Of a DNA stretch of 40,445 nt, positions 1 to 7,531 are shown piece by piece. Both the position numbers and the translations under genes were made by a program. The DNA comes from JBDHTS01 sp044220535 (GTDB taxonomy: Bacteria; Pseudomonadota; Alphaproteobacteria; Micavibrionales; Micavibrionaceae). Positions within the stretch are counted from its first letter, which is position 1; every line of letters begins with the position of its first letter. The stretch covers positions 1 through 40,445 of the forward strand of contig JBGAQU010000013.1 of NCBI GenBank assembly GCA_044220535.1, in the 5' to 3' direction. A model generated the notes under the pieces. The model was not told where the DNA came from. It was given only the letters and a program-made list of their open reading frames with translations, and made no database searches.

Positions 1-170
1 AAAATGGTTTTCGACTGGCTGATCACTATTATTACAGGCAATTTTTCAATGATTTGCTTGTCCATAAAATCCTCGAAGCGTTTGTGAAAATGAACTATCT
101 CATTTCTTTAAGAACAAATAAAGAACGAAAATTTATCATGCATAATTCATCTGCTAAAACTTAAGCGCAT

Positions 171-176
171 TATAAT
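171..176 (+). promoter_or_regulatory. Possible -10 box upstream of the GNAT gene
   Basis: A perfect TATAAT lies in the AT-rich leader 54 bases before the chosen start at 230. I see no good -35 box at 16-18 bases upstream, so this is only a candidate promoter. The rest of bases 1-229 shows no gene. Confidence 0.3.
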
Positions 177-229
177 TTACATATATTTAATTTACTGATA
201 GAATGCCCTTAAATTACAAGGGTGTGACT

Positions 230-1120
230 ATGGCCTATCATGTCCGAATTCTGACAGAACAGGATATTGATCTTTATCCCGACCGCTTTAAGGCGACCGA
301 ATGGACAATCGAGGCGATGGCGGAAAAAGATGCGCGCGACCTGATCGCTTCCCCGCATGACGATATTCTGATGGCGCTGGATGAACGCGATACGTTTGCC
401 GGAATGGTCCATTGCCGGATCCAGAAAAACGGGCATGAAGTCCATTTGCAGCAAGTGTTCGTCGCGCCGGAATTCCGGGGTCGAGGCGCGGCTGATTTTT
501 TAATGGAGAGTGTGCAAGGCTGGGCGGAGGAGCGCGGGCTGACTTTGGCCAGCCTGATGGTGGCGAAAGACAATGCGCGCGCGCTCAAGGTTTACAGGCG
601 CAACGGGTATCAGCCCGTCACCACGAATTTCAATGCTGTTGCGGTTGGGTCAGAGTTCGCCGTCCCGGTTGCGCTTGCCACTCCCGACGACTGGGCAGAT
701 TATGATGCCTATCAGCAGGATCAGGCTTTGTCAGGTGTTGTTGTTTTTAAAATTCTGACGGATCAAAAGGCATTTCATTTTTATGACGGCAGTCATCCCG
801 GTAATCTGATTTTTAAAAATATTCATGAAGACGGATCGAAAAGCTTTGCCCAGGTCAATCTTTATACGCGAGGCGAAACACCGGATTGCCTGATGATCGA
901 AGCACTATTTTTATCGCCGAACATCAAGCCGGACCAGCATATTGAATTTCTCCGGAATATTCGCGGCGATATTGCGTCAAGATTTGGTGAGGGCATTCCC
1001 GTTTATGTTGATCTTGACGGTGAAGATCCGCAAACAGGAGACTTGTGGAAAAACGCAGGTTTTATGACGAGTGGATATTTTATGGTGAAAAAGCTGGATG
1101 TGCAAAGCTGCCATCCTTAA
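230..1120 (+). CDS. GNAT family N-acetyltransferase
   Basis: This 296-residue protein has an N-terminal GNAT fold over about residues 1-135. The acetyl-CoA binding region is visible as VFVAPEFRGRGAADFLMES, followed by the C-terminal motif NARALKVYRRNGYQPV. The remaining 150 residues contain a less clear second half with LMIEALFLSPNIKP, which could be a degenerate second GNAT domain; that is inference. Acyl transfer from acetyl-CoA to an amine is the family activity, but the substrate is unknown. I chose ATG 230 because AAGGG lies 7 bases upstream, while an earlier in-frame ATG at 203 has no ribosome binding site. No operon partner is evident. Confidence 0.85.
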   Translation: MAYHVRILTEQDIDLYPDRFKATEWTIEAMAEKDARDLIASPHDDILMALDERDTFAGMVHCRIQKNGHEVHLQQVFVAPEFRGRGAADFLMESVQGWAEERGLTLASLMVAKDNARALKVYRRNGYQPVTTNFNAVAVGSEFAVPVALATPDDWADYDAYQQDQALSGVVVFKILTDQKAFHFYDGSHPGNLIFKNIHEDGSKSFAQVNLYTRGETPDCLMIEALFLSPNIKPDQHIEFLRNIRGDIASRFGEGIPVYVDLDGEDPQTGDLWKNAGFMTSGYFMVKKLDVQSCHP

Positions 1121-1129
1121 TCTAGAATA

Positions 1130-1375
1130 TCACCAAACATAATTCCGTTGACTCAGCGTTTTCTCTCCGCTCCACCGATACGCAACCAGTTTGGCGATGC
1201 TGTAGTCGATGCAGGCCAGGGTCGGGGACAAGGGGGCGGGTTTGCCGGCATGGTTGAACTGTCTGGTCAGTGTGCCGTCGAGCGCCGTTTTCTGTTCATC
1301 GGTCAATGCATCGCTGCCCAGGCACAGGCGCCAGGATAAAGGAATTGAATTGTCGACGGTAGATTTTTTATTCAT
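1130..1375 (-). CDS. Small hypothetical protein (81 aa)
   Basis: This ORF fills the gap between the acetyltransferase and xthA on the opposite strand. It starts at ATG 1375 with a loose AAGGG about 12 bases upstream. The translation has a folded-looking composition, with IPLSWRLCLGSDALTDEQ near the N-terminus, no membrane segment and no signal peptide. I do not recognise the family. An overlapping plus-strand ORF is lower in quality. The gene could be spurious, so confidence is moderate. Confidence 0.45.
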   Translation of the reverse strand: MNKKSTVDNSIPLSWRLCLGSDALTDEQKTALDGTLTRQFNHAGKPAPLSPTLACIDYSIAKLVAYRWSGEKTLSQRNYVW

Positions 1376-1472
1376 GATCCCAATCCCTTATTATTACGAA
1401 AATTATCTCTTTAGGAGAGAATAAATCAACATATTCCTGCTGCATCCTCCAAGCCGTATGGTAAGAAAGGGC

Positions 1473-2285
1473 ATGCGCCTTCTCACCTGGAACATCAACT
1501 CCGTCCGCCTGCGTGCACCCCTTGTTCAAAGGGTGATGCGCGAGGCTGATCCCGATATCGTCTGCCTGCAGGAGACCAAGACGCCGGATGAGTTTTTTCC
1601 GGGGGATGCGTTTCGTGAGCTGGGGTACGATCATATCCACATGCACGGAATGAAGGGCTATAACGGCGTCGCCATATTGTCGAAGCACCCATTCCGGTCG
1701 CAGGAGATTCATCACCGCGCGGGGAAGGAAGATTGCCGGCATGTGTCGGTGTGCCTGGACCATGCGAAATTTCCGAAAAGGGTGGAGGTGCATTGCCTGT
1801 ATATCCCGGCGGGCGGGGACGAGCCGGACCGGGCGGTCAATGACAAGTTCGGGCACAAGCTGGATTTCGTCGATGAGATGACGCGCTGGTTCCCGGAGGA
1901 ACGCTCCGCCGATACGCCGATGATCGTCCTGGGGGATTTCAACATCGCGCCGCTGGAACATGACGTGTGGTCGCACAAGCAATTGCTGAAAGTGGTGTCG
2001 CACACGCCTGTGGAAGTTGAGAAACTGAACGCGATGCAGGCCGCGCTCGGCTGGCATGACGCGATCAGGCATTTCGTGCCGGAGGATAAGAAATGCTATA
2101 CATGGTGGTCTTATCGCAATAAAGACTGGAAAGCGTCCAATCGCGGGCGGCGGCTGGACCATATCTGGGTGACGAAGCCGCTGGTGCCTTTTTTGAAAAA
2201 CCATGTCATCATGGCGGAGACGCGGGACTGGGGGCAAACCAGCGACCATGTGCCCGTGATCATCGACCTGGATTTCGCCGCATGA
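1473..2285 (+). CDS. xthA: Exodeoxyribonuclease III
   Basis: This 270-residue enzyme of the exonuclease III/AP endonuclease family cuts DNA at abasic sites and degrades 3' ends during base excision repair. All family motifs are present: the start TWNINSVR, the metal-binding glutamate in CLQETK (about residue 34), YNGVAILSK, the catalytic Asp/Asn pair in LGDFNIAP, and the C-terminal SDHVPV histidine. I prefer ATG 1473 because homologues begin with this motif. ATG 1458 would add five residues and also has no convincing ribosome binding site. The stop codon overlaps the next start in an ATGA arrangement, so the following membrane protein is probably translationally coupled. Confidence 0.95.
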   Translation: MRLLTWNINSVRLRAPLVQRVMREADPDIVCLQETKTPDEFFPGDAFRELGYDHIHMHGMKGYNGVAILSKHPFRSQEIHHRAGKEDCRHVSVCLDHAKFPKRVEVHCLYIPAGGDEPDRAVNDKFGHKLDFVDEMTRWFPEERSADTPMIVLGDFNIAPLEHDVWSHKQLLKVVSHTPVEVEKLNAMQAALGWHDAIRHFVPEDKKCYTWWSYRNKDWKASNRGRRLDHIWVTKPLVPFLKNHVIMAETRDWGQTSDHVPVIIDLDFAA

Positions 2286-3031
2286 TCAACGAGCTTGCCG
2301 CCGCCTATTCCTATTGCGAGAATTTTTCCGCTATCGGCATAGCGCAGCCTTTTAATGTCTATAGCTGCCTGGCATTTGTGGTTGCGGCCGTGCTGATCAT
2401 GGGGCGGCACCGCGAACTGCCGGACCGGCTGGCCTGGGTGATGGCGGTGTTTCTGCTGTTGATCGGCGCGGCCAGCGCCGCGTGGCATTTGACCATGCGG
2501 CCGGAGGCTCTGGCGGCGGATTTAGTGCTGTCGTGGCTGTTCGGGGCGGTGATGGTCTTTCTGGTCATGCGTTATGTGTTTTACTGGCCGCTCTGGCTGT
2601 GCGCCCTCGTGCTGCCGCCCATTCTGGCTGCGTGTCTCGTTCTGCGGACCAGCCCGTCGCCCTGGGTGGCGCAGGACAGCCTGATCCTGATGTTCATGTC
2701 GGCTTTGCTGTTTGGCGCGGGCACATGGCACGCGCTGGTGCGCAGGAGCAATGCCGGGCTGTATTTGCTGATATCATCGTTCTGGCTGGCCGGCGGCTTC
2801 CTGATTTTAAGCCTGGACCATGAAGCCTGCGGCATCTTTATCATTGGCACGCATTTCCTGTGGCATGTGCTGGCGGCAGTCGTGGCATATTGCCTGGCGC
2901 GGACGCTGGCCTGCGCCGATGTCGAATTGCTGGATTTATATGACCCGGCACGGACCGATCCGGCCAAATTAATGGTATCCCAAGCTCCTGTAACTGAACA
3001 GGATTTGGCTAAAAATGAATCCAATGGTTAA
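2282..3031 (+). CDS. Ceramidase-like (CREST superfamily) integral membrane protein
   Basis: This 249-residue protein has about seven hydrophobic helices. It begins with the family signature YCENF followed by GIAQPFNVYS. The zinc and catalytic residues of alkaline ceramidases are all present at the expected spacing: Ser65 and His69 in SAAWH, Asp80 eleven residues later, and His191/His195 in HFLWH. Family members hydrolyse amide bonds in membrane lipids, so activity on a ceramide-like or other acyl-amide lipid is plausible; the true substrate is unknown. The start overlaps the xthA stop by four bases (ATGA). The C-terminal tail after about residue 215 is polar and probably cytoplasmic. Confidence 0.8.
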   Translation: MINELAAAYSYCENFSAIGIAQPFNVYSCLAFVVAAVLIMGRHRELPDRLAWVMAVFLLLIGAASAAWHLTMRPEALAADLVLSWLFGAVMVFLVMRYVFYWPLWLCALVLPPILAACLVLRTSPSPWVAQDSLILMFMSALLFGAGTWHALVRRSNAGLYLLISSFWLAGGFLILSLDHEACGIFIIGTHFLWHVLAAVVAYCLARTLACADVELLDLYDPARTDPAKLMVSQAPVTEQDLAKNESNG

Positions 3032-3136
3032 TGATTCCCAATCTATTCTCTGGTATTATTGAATATAGGGTTTATAAAGGTTAAACTTATACAATAGTAT
3101 TCGTAAGGCGATCGTGCGGGGAAAGGCCCTTTATTT

Positions 3137-3325
3137 ATGTCAGAGAAATTCAAAGAAATCGCCTTCAAGCTGCCGCCGCGCGAGATGCAGATCCTGCGCA
3201 GCGCCGCCAGCGCCATGAACGACAACGACAACAAGCCATTGAGCCTGTGCAAGCTGTATCTGCCCGATCTGTCGGACAAGGATGCCTGGGCGTTCCTGCT
3301 GTGGCTGCGCAAGAACCCGGCGTGA
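3137..3325 (+). CDS. Small protein of unknown function (62 aa)
   Basis: This short ORF starts at ATG 3137 with AAAGG about 10 bases upstream. It is rich in charged residues, contains KLPPREMQILRSAAS and ends with WAFLLWLRKNPA. It looks like a compact helical cytoplasmic protein with no signal or membrane segment. Its stop lies four bases before the convergent MFS gene ends. I do not recognise the family. The good codon use and ribosome binding site argue that it is real. Confidence 0.6.
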   Translation: MSEKFKEIAFKLPPREMQILRSAASAMNDNDNKPLSLCKLYLPDLSDKDAWAFLLWLRKNPA

Positions 3326-3329
3326 TATT

Positions 3330-4526
3330 TTAAATCACGTTTTTCCGTTTCATCACGATCAGCACGCCGCTTCCTGCAACAGCCAGGAATGTTCCCATGC
3401 CCGCAATCGTCCAGTCGATGCCGAACGATGCGGCGGCGTGCGATACCGCCCAGCCGATCGGGATAAAGACCAGACGCCCGGCAAGGCTGGCGGTCGAAAT
3501 GATGCTGGCGCGCCGGTAGGATGCGATGCGGCTGTTGATGGCATCCTGGATCAGCGGCATGCCGAAACCGTATGATAACGACGACGCATATAAAAACGCG
3601 ATGCCCCACCATCCGGGCGCAGACCCTGCGAGCAGGTAACTGCATGCCACGCCGTAAAGCACGGCGGTGAAAGCCAGCCGGGCCGACAGCATTTTTTCCA
3701 GCCTGTGTCCGTAATGCCCGGCAAACCCGGCCAGCAGAAAACCGATGCAGGCTAGTATGCCGAACCATTGTTCCGTGATATGACGCGCCAGGTAATACGG
3801 CTGCTGCACCCACACCCCCGCCTGCGTCGTGCCGAACAATATGCCACAGAACAGGATCAGGGCGGCGATCTCCGGATGTTCTTTCACTTCGACCATCGTT
3901 TTCAGCACGTCATGGAACGGGTTGCGGCGCACCGGTTGTTTATCACGCATGGGCTCATGCATCAGGAAGGCCGCGATGGCCGCGAGCGTGCAGGTGCCAA
4001 GCGTCAGCATCAGCGGCAAATGCGGATCGATGGCATAGAGGAAACCGCCAGCCAACGAAGCAAAGCCGATGATATACAGGCCCATGCCGTGCCGCATGCC
4101 CTCCAGCCGCCGAAAATGCCGCGTCATGCGGAATTGCAGCAACGTATCGTAAAGCAGGGCCGTGTTGGTGCCGCTGATCAGGCTGACGCCGATGCCAAGC
4201 GATCCCTGCGCCAACAGCGCCATGGCGAAGCTATCGGCATTCAATAACACCGCGAAGCCGAAGATTTCGGTCAGCGATCCGATCATCAGCACCAGCCGCC
4301 GTTTCCAGACATCGGCCAGCCAGCCCGACGGCACTTCCATCAGGACGACAATGGTGGAGAACAGGACTTCCCCAATCAGGAACTGCGAAAAGCTTAAGCC
4401 GATCACATCGCGGTAATACGGCACCAGCACGGGCAGGATAAACAGCATGCTGTGCAGGCTGTTATGTGCGATCAGCAGCGCGTGGTTCCGGCGTACTGTG
4501 TGCAGCGATTTGAAGCGTTGAGTCAT
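3330..4526 (-). CDS. Major facilitator superfamily transporter
   Basis: This 398-residue protein has about 12 hydrophobic helices. It contains an MFS loop motif in the form GWLADVWKRRLVLMIGS after helix 2, and a central hydrophilic loop (HEPMRDKQPVRRNPF) between the two halves. The N-terminus HNSLHSMLFILPVLVPYY resembles drug/metabolite efflux members, but the substrate cannot be read from the sequence. I start it at ATG 4526, which overlaps the TGA of the upstream acetyltransferase (ATGA), giving tight translational coupling. An in-frame ATG further upstream would lie inside that gene. Confidence 0.85.
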   Translation of the reverse strand: MTQRFKSLHTVRRNHALLIAHNSLHSMLFILPVLVPYYRDVIGLSFSQFLIGEVLFSTIVVLMEVPSGWLADVWKRRLVLMIGSLTEIFGFAVLLNADSFAMALLAQGSLGIGVSLISGTNTALLYDTLLQFRMTRHFRRLEGMRHGMGLYIIGFASLAGGFLYAIDPHLPLMLTLGTCTLAAIAAFLMHEPMRDKQPVRRNPFHDVLKTMVEVKEHPEIAALILFCGILFGTTQAGVWVQQPYYLARHITEQWFGILACIGFLLAGFAGHYGHRLEKMLSARLAFTAVLYGVACSYLLAGSAPGWWGIAFLYASSLSYGFGMPLIQDAINSRIASYRRASIISTASLAGRLVFIPIGWAVSHAAASFGIDWTIAGMGTFLAVAGSGVLIVMKRKNVI

Positions 4527-5104
4527 AGCGACCCCCATCGGACGTTGAGCAGTGGCAGGACGGATGGGTCGGTCATGACATAGCGATGCACGTCCAGCAA
4601 TACGCCGTCCAGGCAACGCGCCTTTGCCTTGAGGTCGGTACGCAGTTTGGTGAAGCCGAGTTTTTCGATGATGCGGCGGCTTTTGTCGTTGTCCTCGTAA
4701 TAGGTGATATGCATTTCATCGATGCCCATCGCGTTGAAGGCATAGCGGATGACGGCGTTCGCGGCTTCCGTCGCGTAGCCCTGGCCAAGACAATCTTTCG
4801 CGACCCAATAGCCGGTTTCATAACGGCCGTCATTCAGGCCGATGCCGGTCGACACCGCAAATGCGCCGGAGAGTTTGCAGCGGCCGATCAGGAACTGCGC
4901 CGGGTCGCTTTTGGCGATGGAGTCGTGGATGACGCGCAGCAGGGCATCTTTGCCGTATTCGCTGTCATAGGCCCAGGACATCCATTTCTGGAGTTCCGGC
5001 CAGACGCCTTCCTTCGCGGCCTGGATATCTTCCGCATCCGCCAAAGTGCGGGAACGGATGATCAGGCGGGGCGTTTCGATCCATATGTGTTTGTCTTCGG
5101 TCAT
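4523..5104 (-). CDS. RimJ/RimL-type GNAT acetyltransferase
   Basis: This 193-residue protein opens with IETPRLIIRSRTLADAEDI, the typical first strand of RimJ/RimL-like acetyltransferases. The acetyl-CoA loop is recognisable in GYWVAKDCLGQGYATEAANA, and the final motif is NDKSRRIIEKLGFTKLR. Members acetylate protein N-termini or small amines; the target here is unknown. GGATT upstream of ATG 5104 serves as a ribosome binding site. The gene is coupled to the MFS transporter by a four-base overlap, so acetylation and export of one compound is conceivable, but that is inference. Confidence 0.85.
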   Translation of the reverse strand: MTEDKHIWIETPRLIIRSRTLADAEDIQAAKEGVWPELQKWMSWAYDSEYGKDALLRVIHDSIAKSDPAQFLIGRCKLSGAFAVSTGIGLNDGRYETGYWVAKDCLGQGYATEAANAVIRYAFNAMGIDEMHITYYEDNDKSRRIIEKLGFTKLRTDLKAKARCLDGVLLDVHRYVMTDPSVLPLLNVRWGSL

Positions 5105-5172
5105 GAGTGTAATCCTTTCAGTGGTTTATTTTGAAAGGCTGCCGGACAAAATCTTTGAAGGGAGGATTTAAT

Positions 5173-5204
5173 CTGTCAGCCTTCCGGGTGGAAGCGGCTG
5201 ACAG
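5173..5204. repeat. Inverted repeat (stem-loop) after the 40-codon ORF
   Basis: CTGTCAGCC at 5173-5181 pairs perfectly with GGCTGACAG at 5196-5204 (9 bp, with inner TTCC/GGAA). It begins 10 bases after the stop of the minus-strand 40-codon ORF. No T-run follows on either strand, so it is not a classical intrinsic terminator. A role in RNA stability or Rho-dependent termination is possible. Confidence 0.6.
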
Positions 5205-5214
5205 TCGGGAAAGT

Positions 5215-5337
5215 TTAGACGGTCAGCCCTGTGGCGGCGGCACCATTATCACCGGAAACCGGCGCAAAACCGCCTTTGCCGGATGCGGATGCACCGGTAA
5301 AGGTCATGGTTTCAATGGTGTGCCAAGCGGCTGTCAT
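5215..5337 (-). CDS. Very small ORF (40 aa) with strong ribosome binding site
   Basis: An ATG at 5337 preceded by AGGAGAAACAAA opens a 40-codon frame that ends at TAA 5215-5217. The peptide begins MTAAWHTIETMTF and continues Gly/Ala/Ser-rich (GASASGKGGFAPVSGDNG) to GLTV. It has no charged signal region or membrane helix. It lies downstream of the four-paralogue array on the same strand, but a strong terminator at 5403-5440 stands between them, so it may have its own promoter. I do not recognise it. The strong Shine-Dalgarno sequence and the hairpin after its stop favour a real gene. Confidence 0.5.
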   Translation of the reverse strand: MTAAWHTIETMTFTGASASGKGGFAPVSGDNGAAATGLTV

Positions 5338-5402
5338 TTTGTTTCTCCTGCACTCAGGAAACCATAAAAGGAGAAGCGGTGCGAGAAAAAAAGACGTTGG
5401 CG

Positions 5403-5440
5403 GGCAAAAAGAGCGCCTTCCCTGTCCGGAAAGGCGCCTG
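5403..5440 (-). terminator. Rho-independent terminator of the paralogue array
   Basis: Read on the minus strand, GCGCCTTTCC pairs with GGGAAGGCGC (10 bp with one G-T wobble, loop GGACA) and is followed by TCTTTTT. It sits about 60 bases after the stop of paralogue A at 5502 and is well placed to end the array transcript. Confidence 0.8.
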
Positions 5441-5501
5441 GAAGTTATGCCAGGTTAACAGGCTGATTTTTATATTGTGGCCATCCAGCCGGGCTTATTT
5501 A

Positions 5502-6374
5502 TCATGCCGCCGCCGGTTCAGGGATCGGAGCGCTTACTTTTGCCTGCTGAACATTGTTTCTCCATATCCTTTCGATTTGATAGGTGGCTTCTTCAGCCAT
5601 GAAGTGGAACGCTGCTTGCAGCTTCCTGGCTGTGGAAAGATCCATTTCCCCCAGGTTTTTGGCATTTCCTTCCGCCAGCTCCATAAGTCTTTGATGGGCC
5701 CGATTAAATAACTCCGTTATATCGCGGTCGACGCGATCCCGGCCTGATGCCGGAACGTCGGCAAGGGTACGGAGTATGTTGCAGGTATGGTTGGCCTCTT
5801 TTGCAAGATCCCCTGTGCAGTTTTTAGCTTGTGCGGTCAGACCTTCGACAATTTTCCGCCGTGCGTTCAGGCTGGGAAGTGAAGCCGTAGCCGCAAGATC
5901 CGGTTTCATATTTGCCGCTTTAACAATACGGTCCATGACGCTTTTGCCGGTTTCTTTGTTCCATATATATTTTAAGAGATCTAAAATCTCGCCAGACTTT
6001 TGCACGCCGCGCGCGCCTCCATACAAGCCAGCGAGACCAAAAGGAAGCAAAGCGGCGCCGCCAATCGCGCCGGCTGCCATCGTAGAGGCAGCGGCATATG
6101 TAAGCATGCCCCCTATCGCCAGAGGCGCTGCTGTCATAAGGCCCATAGCGGCTATTCCGCCTGCAACGCATAAAAATTTGTTAAACCTGCTTTCTTTAGG
6201 GTCGCAAATCTTCACAAGGTCGTCGGCAAGCTTCCCAGGCTCGGTCACGTAAAGTTCGCGAAGCCGCGAAACAGGAACTCTGGTTTCGTCTGAAAGTTCC
6301 GACAGGGCTCTTTCGAACATTTGAGGATTCATTTTGCCGTCATCAAGGTCATGTAGAAAAAAACTTCTTAGCAT
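5502..6374 (-). CDS. Array paralogue A: membrane-hairpin protein with TGDL domain
   Basis: This 290-residue protein of unknown function has a polar N-terminal region (about 1-65), then a long Gly/Ala-rich hydrophobic stretch (about 66-121) that probably forms two membrane helices. A linker and a helical C-terminal domain (about 170-278) follow. The domain carries AKNCTGDLAKEANHTCNIL around residue 187 and aligns with paralogues B and C, where YTGDL and a later helix with an AF or TF pair plus QL/QI also recur. The start at ATG 6374 has AAGGA 8 bases upstream and overlaps the end of a 16-codon leader ORF by seven bases. It is the last gene of the array and the most diverged of A-C. A pore-forming or membrane-remodelling role is only a guess. 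Confidence 0.75.
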   Translation of the reverse strand: MLRSFFLHDLDDGKMNPQMFERALSELSDETRVPVSRLRELYVTEPGKLADDLVKICDPKESRFNKFLCVAGGIAAMGLMTAAPLAIGGMLTYAAASTMAAGAIGGAALLPFGLAGLYGGARGVQKSGEILDLLKYIWNKETGKSVMDRIVKAANMKPDLAATASLPSLNARRKIVEGLTAQAKNCTGDLAKEANHTCNILRTLADVPASGRDRVDRDITELFNRAHQRLMELAEGNAKNLGEMDLSTARKLQAAFHFMAEEATYQIERIWRNNVQQAKVSAPIPEPAAA

Positions 6375-6418
6375 GTGCTTTCCTTATCAAGGTTAGGGTT
6401 GAGAGCTTCTAATGGCAT
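6368..6418 (-). CDS. Candidate leader ORF of paralogue A (16 aa)
   Basis: ATG 6418 opens MPLEALNPNLDKESTC and the frame stops at 6368-6370, overlapping the A start. The core LNPNLDK resembles the leader of paralogue D (LNTNLNR) and the N-terminal extension of C (LNTTLER). The A ribosome binding site lies inside this ORF, so translation of the two would be linked. A 7-bp hairpin CTTTTCT/AGAAAAG directly precedes the ATG. Confidence 0.35.
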   Translation of the reverse strand: MPLEALNPNLDKESTC

Positions 6419-6448
6419 TTCTTTTCTGATCGGAGAAAAGGCCGCAGA

Positions 6449-7240
6449 TCATGTCAGCGAAAGGCCTTTCAATTGCCGTTTGATAACTTCTGCTGATGCC
6501 TCGAGGTCGTTTTGATGCGTTTCGCCAATCTCGTTGAGTTGTGAATTAACGGCTGCGGTGACGTTGTCGAAGGCGGCTTTCAATGTTTCTGCGCCCGCAG
6601 GGCTGCGGCTTTGCCCGCCCGCATCGCGGAATTGCCGTGTCATGGACAAAACCTGGCCGCCCACCACATCGCCGAACAATGTTTTGACGCCATGGGGGAT
6701 TTCTCCCTGCTCAGTCACTGCTTTTAAAAGGGCGTCCAGGGATGTCGTCAACCGGTTCGCGGAAGTTTTCAGGTCGCCGGTATAATTCTCTGTCGCCCGG
6801 GTCAGTTCGCTGATCACCTGCGCCTGTTGCGTAAAGGCGGTCGTCACTTTGGGCGCTATTGCGTGTTGCGGAGCGGCCGGCTGGCGGATGGAGGTTCGCG
6901 CGGCTCTGTCCGCACCAGCCGGTTCCGATAGATCCGCGCTTCTTCCGCGGCCAAAAAGCCTGGCGCCGCTTTTCCCACTCAAAAAGGTAGCGGCGGTAAC
7001 GCCAGCGCCAACTACTCCTGCAACCGGAACGGCGAAAGAGGCCATTCCCAATCCGATGAATATAAGGGTGGATACACAAAATGTCATAAGGCCCGCGCCC
7101 GCCGACGTATTCAGATCCCTGAATACGGGCCAGATCCCGCCGCGGCCGCTGCGCTCCTGTTCTTCGGCCTTGCGCTCCAGGGCGCTAACGCCCCGATCAA
7201 TCGCGCCGCCCCAGATTAAATTCGTCATTACTACAGACAT
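6449..7240 (-). CDS. Array paralogue B: membrane-hairpin protein with TGDL domain
   Basis: This 263-residue protein of unknown function starts MSVVMTNLIWGG, which echoes MAVSMGGVVLWG of paralogue C. Residues about 47-89 form a hydrophobic hairpin (LMTFCVSTLIFIGLGMASF and AGVVGAGVTAATF). A Pro/Ala/Arg-rich linker leads to a helical domain (about 130-262). Its motif ELTRATENYTGDLKTSANRL matches C closely, and the later helix KAAFDNVTAAVNSQLNEI matches RTFKNVASAAGSQLEDI of C. AAGGA precedes ATG 7240 by 8 bases. The leader holds a repeated element shared with D. It is probably cotranscribed within the array. Confidence 0.75.
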   Translation of the reverse strand: MSVVMTNLIWGGAIDRGVSALERKAEEQERSGRGGIWPVFRDLNTSAGAGLMTFCVSTLIFIGLGMASFAVPVAGVVGAGVTAATFLSGKSGARLFGRGRSADLSEPAGADRAARTSIRQPAAPQHAIAPKVTTAFTQQAQVISELTRATENYTGDLKTSANRLTTSLDALLKAVTEQGEIPHGVKTLFGDVVGGQVLSMTRQFRDAGGQSRSPAGAETLKAAFDNVTAAVNSQLNEIGETHQNDLEASAEVIKRQLKGLSLT

Positions 7241-7317
7241 GGTTCTATCCTTTCCAAAAGCTGGATTGTTGAAGCGTTAAAACTCTGGAAGGAGAGAAGA
7301 AGCGGGGAACTCTTACA

Positions 7318-7366
7318 AGTCGCTCCCGTAAAGGCTGGTTAAATAACAGCCGTTACGGCAAAGACC
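7318..7366 (-). repeat. Leader element 1, copy in front of paralogue B
   Basis: Read on the minus strand this is GGTCTTTGCC, five bases, GGCTG, 19 bases, GGGAGCGACT. The same three blocks occur at the same spacing (16 instead of 19 bases in the last gap) before paralogue D at 9449-9494. GGCTG can pair with CAGCC inside the element. The sequence also lies within a possible 23-codon frame, but I see no start signal for it. Confidence 0.6.
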
Positions 7367-7427
7367 AATCGCTTTATCATCCATCCAGTCTTATGGTCGA
7401 AACCTCCTCGTTAACTTTTCTGTTCAG

Positions 7428-7457
7428 GCCGTGTTTATATTTTTCATTAAACACAGC
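7428..7457. repeat. Inverted repeat downstream of paralogue C
   Basis: GCCGTGTTTA at 7428-7437 pairs with TAAACACAGC at 7448-7457 (10 bp, one wobble, 10-base loop). It lies about 75 bases after the C stop within a 291-base AT-rich gap that otherwise holds only the B leader. On the minus strand no T-run follows, so termination is uncertain. Confidence 0.5.
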
Positions 7458-7531
7458 ATAATACTTTTTATTGTTATGTAAATATTTTATTTGCTACAGT
7501 TCCGGCCCTGCCGGGTCCGTAACAATGTGCA

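Noticed and set aside
1368..2249. 293-codon minus-strand ORF opposite xthA
   Set aside because: Shadow of xthA with His/Arg/Pro-rich translation and no ribosome binding site.
5131..5458. Plus-strand ORFs of 75-78 codons between the GNAT gene and the array
   Set aside because: They run through two hairpins and oppose the 40-codon ORF, which has a much better ribosome binding site.
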